64,000 nucleotides of DNA, from assembly GCF_035982055.1 (NCBI RefSeq), contig NZ_CP108427.1, positions 2,294,001 to 2,358,000 of the forward strand. The letters run 5' to 3'. The notes under the pieces are model-generated. The model ran no database searches, was not told where the DNA came from, and worked only from the letters and a program-made list of their open reading frames with translations. The DNA comes from Streptomyces sp. NBC_01288. GTDB lineage: Bacteria; Actinomycetota; Actinomycetes; Streptomycetales; Streptomycetaceae. Positions 31,106 to 39,880 of this stretch are shown here, piece after piece; the stretch's first letter is position 1, and every line of letters starts with the position of its first letter. The position numbers and the translations under genes were made by a program.

Positions 31106-32407
31106 ATGCCCGCTGAACCTCCCGGCCCCCGGCCCCTGGGCGGAGCCGTCCCCCTAGGCCCCGGCACCCCTGCCCGCAGGCCAGAGCCCGAAGCACTCAC
31201 CGCCCCCCGCACCGCAGGCATACCCGAACACGTCGCCGACCCGTACGAACCCGTACCGCTAGCGGCAGCACCCGTAGACCCGAACGCCCAACTCCCCGTC
31301 GGATTCGCGAAGTTGGAAGTAACCAAGGCCTACGACGACCGAGGCCAAGAGGTGTTCTGGCTGACCGGCCACAGCGGCGACCTGGAACTCTCCCTCGACT
31401 CGGACGACACCCGCCTACGCCCGACCGACCTCGCCCTCAGCAACCTCCGCCCCGACGGCTTCCCGCCCACCGAGATCTTCCGCGCGGTAGCCGAATGGTC
31501 CGGCCGCCAAGAGGACGTGGTGCGCTGGATCAACGAACTCCGCGCCCGCTTCGGCTCCGAACTGCACCTCGTCATCTGGGACGACACCGACTACGACATC
31601 CCGTGGGAGATGCTCCGCCTCACCGGCGGCCATGACCACGGCGTCGCCGACGGCATCCTCGGCGCCCTGGTGACCGTCGTGCGCTGGACCACCATCCGCG
31701 AGGCCGGCCGCACGCCGTTCAACGAACCCGCGGTCTGCTCGGGCCACGTGCTGGGCTACTACGCGGAGGAGATGCGCCGCGACGCCACGGTGTTCGAGAA
31801 CTTCGAGCACATCGGCCACTTCGGCACCACCCGCACCTTCCTCACCGAACTCGCCCGACCGGGCCTCGGCGCCGGCCTCGTCTACATGGGCTGTCACGCC
31901 ACCCACGGCCCGAACCTGTACAAGCTCAAGCTGGGCACGGTCACCTGGAACGAACTCAACGGCCTGGACATGTCCGCGCTGGACGGCCGCCGCACCTTGG
32001 TGTGTCTGAACGCCTGCCACTCGGCCCGGTTCGTGAACAACCGCCCGCTCGGCGAGAACGCCCTGCGCGGCTTCGCCGAACTCTTCCTCCGCAAGGGCGC
32101 GGGCGGCTGCATCGCCACCTCCGGCAAGGTCGGCGACGACGTGGCGCACACCCTGATCCGCGATCTGGTAGGACGGCTCTGCGCCGACCCCGAACTCCCG
32201 GTGGCGCGGGCGCTGCGCGACTTCCGGGCCGCCGCCGTGGCCCGGCTGCCCGACCCGCTGCCGTTCGTCTACGGCGACGACGACACCTTCAACAGCGAGG
32301 GTCAGTTGGAGATGCTGCCGATCCTCTACAGCTTCATGTTCCTCTACTTCGGACACCCCTTGACCACGCTCCGGCTCAGCGTCCGGGCGCAGGAGGCGAG
32401 GACATGA
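31106..32407 (+). CDS. CHAT-domain (caspase-like) protease
   Basis: A 433-aa protein whose C-terminal two thirds is a CHAT domain. The catalytic pair is visible: His 264 in YMGCHATHG and Cys 304 in VCLNACHSARF; FLRKGAGGCIATSGKVGD follows as expected. The N-terminal 80 residues are Pro-rich and probably flexible; residues 80-150 contain EVTKAYDDRGQEVFWLTG and a strand-rich region. CHAT proteases act as effectors or processing enzymes in bacterial conflict systems; here it could also cleave the RiPP leader or another partner, which is inference. ATG 31106 with GGGGGTGA upstream. Stop overlaps the next gene (ATGA), with GGAGG between. Confidence 0.88.
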   Translation: MPAEPPGPRPLGGAVPLGPGTPARRPEPEALTAPRTAGIPEHVADPYEPVPLAAAPVDPNAQLPVGFAKLEVTKAYDDRGQEVFWLTGHSGDLELSLDSDDTRLRPTDLALSNLRPDGFPPTEIFRAVAEWSGRQEDVVRWINELRARFGSELHLVIWDDTDYDIPWEMLRLTGGHDHGVADGILGALVTVVRWTTIREAGRTPFNEPAVCSGHVLGYYAEEMRRDATVFENFEHIGHFGTTRTFLTELARPGLGAGLVYMGCHATHGPNLYKLKLGTVTWNELNGLDMSALDGRRTLVCLNACHSARFVNNRPLGENALRGFAELFLRKGAGGCIATSGKVGDDVAHTLIRDLVGRLCADPELPVARALRDFRAAAVARLPDPLPFVYGDDDTFNSEGQLEMLPILYSFMFLYFGHPLTTLRLSVRAQEART

Positions 32408-35400
32408 GCGGTGATCCCGCTGCGTTGATGATCGAGCCCCTCGTGGGCTGGCCCCGCAGGGCCCAGGCGGGGCAGAGCTATCTCGTCACCGTCGACCTCA
32501 ACGGCCCGGCGGCGCCCGAGGACTGGCCGTACGAGGAGGAGGAGTTCGACTTCGGCGTCTCCCTGGACGGCTCCCGCCGCTTCGTGTGCGAGGCCCTGAA
32601 CGAACCCAGCGTCGTGCTGCACCGCTTCGGCGGCACCTACGGCCCGGCCCGCTTCGTGATCAAGGCGAGCCTGGCGCCGGGACCGGGCACGATCGGGCTG
32701 ACCATCAGCAACCGCTGGGGTGTTCCGGTCCGTACCGTCGAGCTGCCCAGCGAGATCGTCGCGGACGCCGTCGTAGGACAGGGGCATGTCGTGGTGCCCG
32801 CGCTGAACGGCGCGACCGCGACCCTGCCGGCCGAGCACACCGTCCCCGGGCAGCGCGTCGGACGGCGTCCGGTGTCCGGTGTCTGGTCGCCGCACCACAT
32901 CACGGTCAGCTACGCCGGCACCGACCGCGCGTGGGCCGTGTGGACGGCGCGGCAGTTGGAGCGGCACGGCTGCCGGACGTTCCTGCTGCGCTGGGACCCG
33001 CCGCCCGGGGTGCCGCTGGCCCGGCTGCTGGCCGATCTCCTCGGCGCCCCCGGCCGGGTGCTGCTGCTGCTCGACGAGGAGTATCTGCGGCTCGGGCAGC
33101 GCACCGAGCTCGAATGGGGCGACGCGCTGGGCTCAGTGGTCGCCGCGGACCCCGACCGGTTCGCCGCCGTGGACCTCTCCGCGCGCACGCTCCCGGCGGC
33201 GACCGCCGTGCTGGGTCCGGTCAGTCTGCGCGAACTGGACCCGGCCGAGGCGCTGCGCCGGCTGCTGGCCACCCTCGATCTCCAGGACGCCCGGCCGGAG
33301 CCCGAGGACGAGTCCGTCGCCCCCCGCTTCCCGGACGCGCCGCCCGCGGTGTGGAACGTGCCGCGCCGCAACTTCCGTTTCACCGGCCGCGACACGGTCC
33401 TGGAGGAACTCCGCGCCCTCTTCGAGAACGGCCCGCCCACGGGCGCCCGGGTCGCCCTGCGCGGCATCTCGGGCGTCGGCAAGAGCCAGATCGCCATCGA
33501 GTACGCGCACCGGTTCGCCAACGAGTACGACGTCGTCTGGTGGATCAGCGCGAGCTTCCGGGCCACGGCCCGCCAGCAGTTCGCCGACCTCGCCGAACCG
33601 CTCGGCCTCGCCGACAGCAGCGCCCTGCCCGAGCGGGTCCGCGCGGTCCGCGAGGCCCTCCGCACCGGCCGCCCGCACCGCCGCTGGCTGCTCGTCCTCG
33701 ACAGCGCCGACGACCTGGAACAGGTCTACGACCTTCTCCCCGAGGCCGGCGGCCATGTCGCGGTGACGACCGTGACGCAGGGCTGGACGGCGTCCGGCGG
33801 GGTCGCGGAGGTCCAGGTGGAGCGCTTCACCCGGGCGGAGAGCATCAGTTACGCCCGCCGGCACGTGGAGCGGCTCACCGAGGAGGAGGCCGACCAACTC
33901 GCCGACGCCGTCGAGGACTTCCCGCTTCTACTGGCCCAGACGGCGGCCTGGCTGGACGCCAACCGGATGTCGGCGGCCGAGTACATCGGGCTGCTGCGCC
34001 GGGCCGACGCCGACGAGATCGGCATCCAGACCCTGCCGGACTACCCGATCGGCTTCCAGACCAGCTGGGCCCTCACGCTCGACTCCCTGGAGCAGGACAG
34101 CCCCGAGGCGACCGAACTCCTGCGCCTGTTCGCCATGTTCTCCCCCGGCTCGATCCCGGTACGGCAACTCCAGCGGGCCCGTCCCGGCGATCTCCCCACG
34201 CTGCTGGCCGAGTTGGCCGTCGACCCGGCCCGCTGGCTCGGCGCACTGCGCCGCCTCTCGGAGTCGACTGCCGTACGGATGGACTACGTTCAGCCCTCGG
34301 ACAGCGTCGGCTATGTGGACAGCGTGGAGATGCACCGCCTCTACCACCGCTTCCTGCGCCGCACCCTCACCCCCGGCGAACGCGACGAACTCTCGGCGGT
34401 CGCCTGCCGGGTGCTGGTCTCGGCGGACCCCCGGTCGCCGTCCGAGGTCGCCAACTGGCCGGTGTACGCGGAGCTGTTGCCGCATCTGCACCCGTCCGGC
34501 GCCCTGGAGAGTTCCGAGGACGCGGTGCGTGACCTGGTGCTCAACTGCATCGAGTACCTGCGGCTGCGCGACGAGGAGAGCACCGGACTCACCCTGTGCG
34601 AACAGGTGCTGGCCCGCTGGCGGATCAGGCTCGCGCCCACCCATCCATCGATGCTGGTGCTGGTGCACCAGCACGCCAACATGCTGCGCCGGTGCGGCCG
34701 TTACCGCGAGGCGGAGGCCGTGGGCAGGGCCGTCGTCGAGCAACTCGCCGAGGAGCGGCCCTCCGGCGACCTCGACCTCCTGCGGGCCGAGGCCGGTCTG
34801 GGCGGCTCCCTGATGGCGCTCGGCCTCTTCAAGGAGGCCCACCAGCTCTTCGAGGAGGTCTGGCGGGCCTACGACGCCCTCGACGGACCGGAGGCCCTCC
34901 GCACCCAAGCCTGCCTCAACAACCTCGGCGTCGCCCTCGGCCTCCTCGGCCGCTACCAGGAAGCGGCCGACGTGCACGCCCAACTCCTGGTCCGGCGGCG
35001 GGAGTCGTTCGGTTCGGACCACCAGTCGACCCTGCTCAGCGGTCTCACCTACGCCCGCTCGCTGCGTCTCCTGGGCCGCCACCAGGACGCCACCGCGCTC
35101 CAGGAGACCAACTCCCTGCTGCACCGGCAGACCATGGGCGACCATCACCCCCAGACGCTGGCCGCCCAGCACAACCAGGCGCTGTGCCTGCGTCGTTCGG
35201 GCGACGTCCCGGCCGCCGCCGACCTGCTGCGCGTCCTGGTCGAACGGTGCCGGAACCTCCAGGGCGTCCGGCATCCGATGACCCTGATGGTGCAGGCCGA
35301 CCACGCCTCCTTCCTGCGCTCGCACGGCGATCCCACCGAGTCCGCCGAACTCACGGACGCGGTGGCGGACGGCTACCGGCATCTCCTCGGCGACGATCAC

Positions 35401-35736
35401 CCGTACACCGTGGGCGTCCTCGGCAACCGCGGCCTGCTGCTGTGGCTCGCCGGCGACCGGGCCGCCGGGGCCCGGCTGATCGAGCAGGCGCTGCGGGGCA
35501 TGACGAACGCCGTGGGCGCCGACCATCCGTGGTCCCTGGGCTGCGCCCTGAACGCGGCGGCGGTCCGCCGGCTGTCGGGCCGGCCCGAGGAGGCGGCCGA
35601 ACTGCGCCGGGAGACCCTGCTGCGGGCCCGCGCCGCCGTCGGCCCCGACCATCCGCTCGTACGGGCCTGCGAGGACGCGCTCGCGACCGGAGCGGAGGAA
35701 CCACCCGGCTGGGACTTCGAGCCGCAGCCCATCTGA
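32404..35736 (+). CDS. TIR/NB-ARC/TPR protein 2 with extra N-terminal beta-rich domain
   Basis: A 1110-aa paralogue of the 23199-26183 product. Residues 1-150 are additional: a strand-rich domain (SYLVTVDLNGPAAPED, GVSLDGSRRFVCEALNEP, LTISNRWGVPVRTVELP) resembling a small beta-sandwich, family not recognised. Then TIR-like (HITVSYAGTDRAWAVWTARQ, RTELEWGDAL), NB-ARC with P-loop GISGVGKSQ at 354-362 and WLLVLDSADD, and a long TPR array from about residue 720. It ends GWDFEPQPI, matching the WDFEP tail of its paralogue. Co-translated with the CHAT protease, so likely its sensor or activator. Confidence 0.9.
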   Translation: MSGDPAALMIEPLVGWPRRAQAGQSYLVTVDLNGPAAPEDWPYEEEEFDFGVSLDGSRRFVCEALNEPSVVLHRFGGTYGPARFVIKASLAPGPGTIGLTISNRWGVPVRTVELPSEIVADAVVGQGHVVVPALNGATATLPAEHTVPGQRVGRRPVSGVWSPHHITVSYAGTDRAWAVWTARQLERHGCRTFLLRWDPPPGVPLARLLADLLGAPGRVLLLLDEEYLRLGQRTELEWGDALGSVVAADPDRFAAVDLSARTLPAATAVLGPVSLRELDPAEALRRLLATLDLQDARPEPEDESVAPRFPDAPPAVWNVPRRNFRFTGRDTVLEELRALFENGPPTGARVALRGISGVGKSQIAIEYAHRFANEYDVVWWISASFRATARQQFADLAEPLGLADSSALPERVRAVREALRTGRPHRRWLLVLDSADDLEQVYDLLPEAGGHVAVTTVTQGWTASGGVAEVQVERFTRAESISYARRHVERLTEEEADQLADAVEDFPLLLAQTAAWLDANRMSAAEYIGLLRRADADEIGIQTLPDYPIGFQTSWALTLDSLEQDSPEATELLRLFAMFSPGSIPVRQLQRARPGDLPTLLAELAVDPARWLGALRRLSESTAVRMDYVQPSDSVGYVDSVEMHRLYHRFLRRTLTPGERDELSAVACRVLVSADPRSPSEVANWPVYAELLPHLHPSGALESSEDAVRDLVLNCIEYLRLRDEESTGLTLCEQVLARWRIRLAPTHPSMLVLVHQHANMLRRCGRYREAEAVGRAVVEQLAEERPSGDLDLLRAEAGLGGSLMALGLFKEAHQLFEEVWRAYDALDGPEALRTQACLNNLGVALGLLGRYQEAADVHAQLLVRRRESFGSDHQSTLLSGLTYARSLRLLGRHQDATALQETNSLLHRQTMGDHHPQTLAAQHNQALCLRRSGDVPAAADLLRVLVERCRNLQGVRHPMTLMVQADHASFLRSHGDPTESAELTDAVADGYRHLLGDDHPYTVGVLGNRGLLLWLAGDRAAGARLIEQALRGMTNAVGADHPWSLGCALNAAAVRRLSGRPEEAAELRRETLLRARAAVGPDHPLVRACEDALATGAEEPPGWDFEPQPI

Positions 35737-35912
35737 AGCCCGCACGAAGCCCCTCAGAAACCGGTCCGCACCCCGTCCGAACTGCCTTTCCGGGCCCCAG
35801 CATTGGGGTCCGGCCTGAGGACACTGTGCGCGACCTGTGAGTCCGCTGATTCTCATCGGCCGCTCAGTGAAGGCTCAGCAACGGCACAGACGGGGACCGG
35901 AAAGTCACCGTC
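35737..35912. other. 176-nt intergenic region after the centre locus
   Basis: GGGCCCCAGC/TTGGGGTCC (about 35794-35812) forms an imperfect hairpin that could end the upstream operon. The three CTCA repeats and the start region of the glycosyltransferase gene follow. Confidence 0.4.
35852..35877 (+). promoter_or_regulatory. Three CTCA direct repeats with 11-bp spacing, OmpR-type operator candidate
   Basis: CTCA occurs at 35852, 35863 and 35874, in the run TCTCATCGGCC, GCTCAGTGAAG, GCTCAGCAACG. An 11-bp period is what OmpR/PhoB-family response regulators need to bind side by side on one DNA face. It lies about 40 nt upstream of the GT2 ATG, in promoter position. The OmpR-type regulator at 42568 is a natural candidate. 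Confidence 0.5.
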
Positions 35913-36755
35913 ATGAACGAACAGAACGCGGGAGGCGTCCGGCAGCGGTCGGTCGAGATCGTGGTGCCGGTGTACAACGAGGCGCACGTCCTCGCCGGCA
36001 GCATCGGCCGTCTCCACGCATACCTCGAAACGTCCTTCCCGTTCCCGTTCACGATCACCGTGGCGGACAACGCGAGCACCGACGCCACCTGGCAGGAGGC
36101 GCTCGACCTCACCCAGCGGCTGCCGCACGTGCACGCCGTGCACCTCGACGCCAAGGGCCGGGGCCGCGCGCTGAAGCAGGTGTGGAGCCGGTCCGAGGCG
36201 GACGTGGTCGCGTACATGGACGTCGACCTGTCCACCGGCCTCGAAGGCTTCCTGCCCCTGGTCGCCCCGCTCCTGTCCGGCCACAGCGACGTGGCCATCG
36301 GCAGCCGGCTGCACCGGCAGTCGGCGGTCCAGCGCGGTGCCAAGCGGGAGTTCATCTCCCGCTCCTACAACCTCCTCCTCAAGGCAGGCCTCGCGGCCCG
36401 CTTCTCGGACGCGCAGTGCGGCTTCAAGGCCGTCCGCACCGAGGTGTTCCGGGCGCTCGCCCCGCACATCGAGGACACCGCCTGGTTCTTCGACACCGAG
36501 CTCCTCGTCCTCGCCCAGCGCAACAAGCTCCGTATCCACGAGGTCCCGGTCGACTGGATCGACGACCCCGACAGCCGTGTCGACATCGTCCGCACCGCCC
36601 TCGACGACCTCAAGGGCATGCGCCGCATGTTCAAGCAGACGATCACCGGCCGCGCCCGCATCGCCGCCGTACCCCGCCGCACCCGCACCACCACCCCTGT
36701 CCTGCCCGTCGGGGCGCCCGCCTCTTCCGCGGAACACCTGGAGTACGCGTCATGA
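35913..36755 (+). CDS. Family 2 glycosyltransferase (polyprenol-phosphate sugar transferase type)
   Basis: A 280-aa cytoplasmic-face GT2 enzyme without membrane helices: VEIVVPVYNEAHVLAGSIGR, nucleotide-sugar-binding ADNASTDATW, catalytic-metal motif YMDVDLSTG, and GSRLHRQSAV. It resembles dolichyl/polyprenyl-phosphate mannose or glucose synthases, which load a sugar onto a lipid carrier. Stop overlaps the GT39 gene by ATGA, so the lipid-linked sugar is probably the donor for that enzyme. ATG 35913; upstream GGACCGGAAAG gives only a moderate ribosome site. Confidence 0.9.
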   Translation: MNEQNAGGVRQRSVEIVVPVYNEAHVLAGSIGRLHAYLETSFPFPFTITVADNASTDATWQEALDLTQRLPHVHAVHLDAKGRGRALKQVWSRSEADVVAYMDVDLSTGLEGFLPLVAPLLSGHSDVAIGSRLHRQSAVQRGAKREFISRSYNLLLKAGLAARFSDAQCGFKAVRTEVFRALAPHIEDTAWFFDTELLVLAQRNKLRIHEVPVDWIDDPDSRVDIVRTALDDLKGMRRMFKQTITGRARIAAVPRRTRTTTPVLPVGAPASSAEHLEYAS

Positions 36756-38944
36756 CGACCCTCGCCCCGCCCCCCAGTCAGGAAGACGCCCGGCGCTCGC
36801 ACCGGGCCGGTCCGCCCGCCGACGGCGGCGTCGCCGCCCGTGCCAGAAGGCTGTTCACGGGCCCGGAGGACGACCCGCGCTGGGCCCGCCCCGCCCTGTG
36901 GGGCATCCTGCTCCTCGCCACGGCGCTCTACGCCTGGAACCTGACCTCGATCACCGGCAACACCTTCTACGACGCGGCCGTCTACAGCGGCACCAAGAGC
37001 TGGAAGGCGTTCTTCTTCGGCGCGCTCGACTCCGGCAGCTTCATCACGGTCGACAAACCACCGTTCGCCCTCTGGGTGATGGGCCTCTCCGCCCGCGTGT
37101 TCGGTTACGGCACCTGGCAGTTGATGCTGCCGATGGTCGCGGCGGGCACCGGCTCGGTCGCTCTCCTGTACCGGCAGATCAAGCGGGACTTCGGTCCGAT
37201 CGCGGGCACGATCTCCGCCCTGGTCCTCACCCTCACCCCGATCACGGTCGCCATCACCCGCGACACCAACCCGGACCCGATCCTCGTCCTGCTGATGATG
37301 CTCGGCGCCGCGGCCCTCATGAAGGCCGTCCGCAACGGCAGGTTGATGCCGCTGGTGTGGTCTGCGGTCGCGATCGGCTTCGCGTTCAACACCAAGATGA
37401 TGCAGGCGTACGTCGTCCTGCCCGTGTTCTTCCTCGTCTACCTCTGGGCGACGAACGTCTCCCTCGGCAAGCGCGTCCGCAACCTCGCCGTCGCCACCGT
37501 CGCGCTGATCGTCTCCAGCGCCTGGTGGATGGTGATCGTCGACCTGATCCCCGCGTCCTCCCGCCCCTACATCGGCGGCTCCACCGACAACACGGTGTGG
37601 GACCTCGTCATCGGCTACAACGGCTTCGGCCGCATCTTCGGCGCCAGCTCCTCGGTCGGCTCGCAGGGCAACGGGGCGAGTTTCGGCGGCAGTTCGGGCC
37701 TGTACCGGATGTTCAACGAGATCATGGGCGGCCAGATCTCCTGGCTCATTCCCTTCGCGGCCATCGCCCTCGTCGGCGGTCTGGTACTGCGCGGCCGCAC
37801 TCCCCGCACGGACGCCAAGCGCGCCGCGCTGATGCTCTGGGGCGGCTGGTTCGTCCTCCACTTCCTGACGTTCTCGCTCGCCGAGGGCACGTTCCACCCG
37901 TACTACGTCACCGCCATGGCCCCCGGCATCGCGGCGCTGGCCGGTGCGGGCGGGGTCCTGCTGTACCGCGCCTTCCGTGAGGGCTCGGCGGCCAAGTGGG
38001 CCTGGGTGCTGCCGGCGGCGATCGCGGCCAGCTCGGTCTGGGCGGTCGTCCTGCTCCAGCGGGTCTCCGGCTCCGGCACGGTGTACACGGTCGCGGAGAT
38101 CGTGGTCGGTGTGGCGGGCATCGCCTCCGTACTCGGCCTGCTGGTGGGCCGGTTCACCAAGCGCCACCGTCTGATGGGCTTCGCGGCGCTGGCCGCCGTC
38201 GTCGCCCTCCTCGCCGGTCCCGCGGCCTACTCGGTCTCGGCGGCGACCTCCTCGACCAACGGCACCAACCCGACGGCCGGTCCCAGCACCGGTGGCGGCA
38301 TGGGTGGCGGCGGCGGCATGGGCGGCGCCCCGGGCGGCAGTTCCAGCGGCACCAAGGGCAAGACGGGCAGCGCGCCGAGCGGGTCGGGTTCCGGCAAGAT
38401 GGGCACGCCGCCGTCCGGTGGCACGGCTCCCTCGGGCACCGGCTCGTCGACCGGCAAGACCGGGACGACCGAGGCGGGCACCGAGTCCGGATCCACCTCC
38501 AAGTCCACGTCCGAGTCCGGTACGCAGCAGGCCGGTGGCGGTATGGGCGGCGGCTCCCAGGTCTCGTCCGAGATGATCACGTACCTCAAGAAGCACCAGG
38601 ACGGGGCGACTTGGCTGCTGGCGGTCTCCACCGACCAGACGGCGTCCTCGATCATCCTGGAGTCGGGCCAGCCCGTGATCTCCATGGGCGGCTGGTCCGG
38701 CAGCGACAACGCGATGACCCTCGCCAAGCTCAAGTCCCTGGTGAAGTCTGGCAAGTTGCACTACATCATCGTCAGCAGCGACGGCGGCCAGGGCACCAAC
38801 TCCGCGATCACGGCCTGGGTCAAGGCCCACGGCACTGCGGTCAAGTCCTCGGCGTACAGCAGCAGTTCCGCCACGACCTCGACCTCATCGTCGTCGTCGA
38901 CGAGCAGCGGCCTCTATCGCCTGGACGCCTCCGACGTCGGCTGA
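36752..38944 (+). CDS. GT39-family membrane glycosyltransferase with Gly/Ser-rich linker and C-terminal outer domain
   Basis: A 730-aa integral membrane protein. The N-terminal ~490 residues hold about 11-12 membrane helices and the ArnT/PMT-like first-loop motif YDAAVYSGTKSWKAFFFG with VDKPPFALW. Residues about 510-610 are a Gly/Met/Ser/Thr-rich spacer, followed by a ~100-aa domain (SEMITYLKKHQDGATWLLAV to AITAWVKAHGTAV) predicted outside the membrane, and a Ser-rich tail. Such proteins glycosylate wall components or exported proteins using polyprenyl-phosphate sugars. Overlaps the GT2 gene; probably one operon controlled by the upstream CTCA repeats. Confidence 0.9.
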   Translation: MTTLAPPPSQEDARRSHRAGPPADGGVAARARRLFTGPEDDPRWARPALWGILLLATALYAWNLTSITGNTFYDAAVYSGTKSWKAFFFGALDSGSFITVDKPPFALWVMGLSARVFGYGTWQLMLPMVAAGTGSVALLYRQIKRDFGPIAGTISALVLTLTPITVAITRDTNPDPILVLLMMLGAAALMKAVRNGRLMPLVWSAVAIGFAFNTKMMQAYVVLPVFFLVYLWATNVSLGKRVRNLAVATVALIVSSAWWMVIVDLIPASSRPYIGGSTDNTVWDLVIGYNGFGRIFGASSSVGSQGNGASFGGSSGLYRMFNEIMGGQISWLIPFAAIALVGGLVLRGRTPRTDAKRAALMLWGGWFVLHFLTFSLAEGTFHPYYVTAMAPGIAALAGAGGVLLYRAFREGSAAKWAWVLPAAIAASSVWAVVLLQRVSGSGTVYTVAEIVVGVAGIASVLGLLVGRFTKRHRLMGFAALAAVVALLAGPAAYSVSAATSSTNGTNPTAGPSTGGGMGGGGGMGGAPGGSSSGTKGKTGSAPSGSGSGKMGTPPSGGTAPSGTGSSTGKTGTTEAGTESGSTSKSTSESGTQQAGGGMGGGSQVSSEMITYLKKHQDGATWLLAVSTDQTASSIILESGQPVISMGGWSGSDNAMTLAKLKSLVKSGKLHYIIVSSDGGQGTNSAITAWVKAHGTAVKSSAYSSSSATTSTSSSSSTSSGLYRLDASDVG

Positions 38945-38984
38945 AGCACTCCCCCGCACCATCCCCCAGCCACATCTCCCGACA

Positions 38985-39017
38985 GGACGGGCCGCCGGTG
39001 ACCCCGGCGGCCCGTCC
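38985..39017. terminator. Terminator hairpin between convergent genes
   Basis: A perfect 14-bp stem (38985-38998 with 39004-39017) and 5-nt loop TGACC, in the 137-nt gap between the GT39 gene and the phosphotransferase gene. The remainder of the gap shows nothing else. Confidence 0.85.
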
Positions 39018-39081
39018 GCTTGTCCATATCCGTCTGTCCGCATCCGCGCGATGGAGGGCGTAGCGGCAGGCCCGCGCGTCC

Positions 39082-39825
39082 TCACATCCGGGATCTCAGC
39101 ACGTCGACCTCGCAGCCCGGCGCGAACGGGTCGAAGCCGTGCTCGCCCAGCCAGCGGACCACCAGCAGACTTCGCACCGACCACCACGCGCGGATCACGT
39201 CGAGGTCGACGTCGGTGCCGTAGCCGGCGAGGAGGTCACCGAGGTGCTCCTCGTGTCCGAGCGTGAAGGTGGCGAGGTCGTACAGGGCGTCGCCCGGGCC
39301 CGCCTCGGACCAGTCGATGATGCCGGTGACCTCGTCGCCGTCGACGAAGACGTGCGCGATCTGGAGGTCGCCGTGCGTGAACGCCGGAGTCCACGGCCGG
39401 AGCGCGGCCTCGGCGACCTGGCGGTTGCGGGTGACCAGGTCGGCGGGCAGGACGCCGTTCGTCACGAGCGAGTCGCACTCGGCGTCGAGTTCCGCCGTCA
39501 ACGCGTCGACGCCCTTTCCCCGGGCGGGCCAGGGCGGCAGGGGCGCCTCGTGCAGCTTCCGGATGGCGGCACCCGCCGCGGCCCATGCCGCCGCCGACCC
39601 GGTCGACGGCCCGCCGAGGCGGCCGAGTGTCGTCCCCGGGACCGCCGCGATCGCGAGCGCGGGCGGCTTCTGCCACAGGACCTCCGGCGTCGGGACCGGC
39701 GCGAGGGCCATCGCCTCGACCTCTGCGTCGACACGCGCCCGATCGGCGTCCACCTTCAGAAACACGTCGCCCACGCGCAGGGTCGCGCGCTCGGAATGGG
39801 CGACGACGACTTCGACCTCATCCAT
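39082..39825 (-). CDS. Aminoglycoside phosphotransferase-like (APH/ChoK) kinase
   Basis: A 247-aa small kinase-fold protein. Catalytic loop FTHGDLQIAHVFVDGD and metal motif GIIDWSEAGPGDALYDLA are plain; the N-terminal lobe has VFLKVDADRARV with the ATP-binding Lys. The family phosphorylates aminoglycosides, choline, homoserine or unknown small molecules, so no substrate is proposed. Its start and stop are clean, and it stands alone, 55 nt upstream (in transcription sense, downstream) of the flavin-transfer genes on the same strand. Confidence 0.85.
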   Translation of the reverse strand: MDEVEVVVAHSERATLRVGDVFLKVDADRARVDAEVEAMALAPVPTPEVLWQKPPALAIAAVPGTTLGRLGGPSTGSAAAWAAAGAAIRKLHEAPLPPWPARGKGVDALTAELDAECDSLVTNGVLPADLVTRNRQVAEAALRPWTPAFTHGDLQIAHVFVDGDEVTGIIDWSEAGPGDALYDLATFTLGHEEHLGDLLAGYGTDVDLDVIRAWWSVRSLLVVRWLGEHGFDPFAPGCEVDVLRSRM

Positions 39826-39880
39826 GGGCGATCAGTATCCCGGGGACGATCGCCGACGTCGCCGGGTTTATGGCGTGCGC

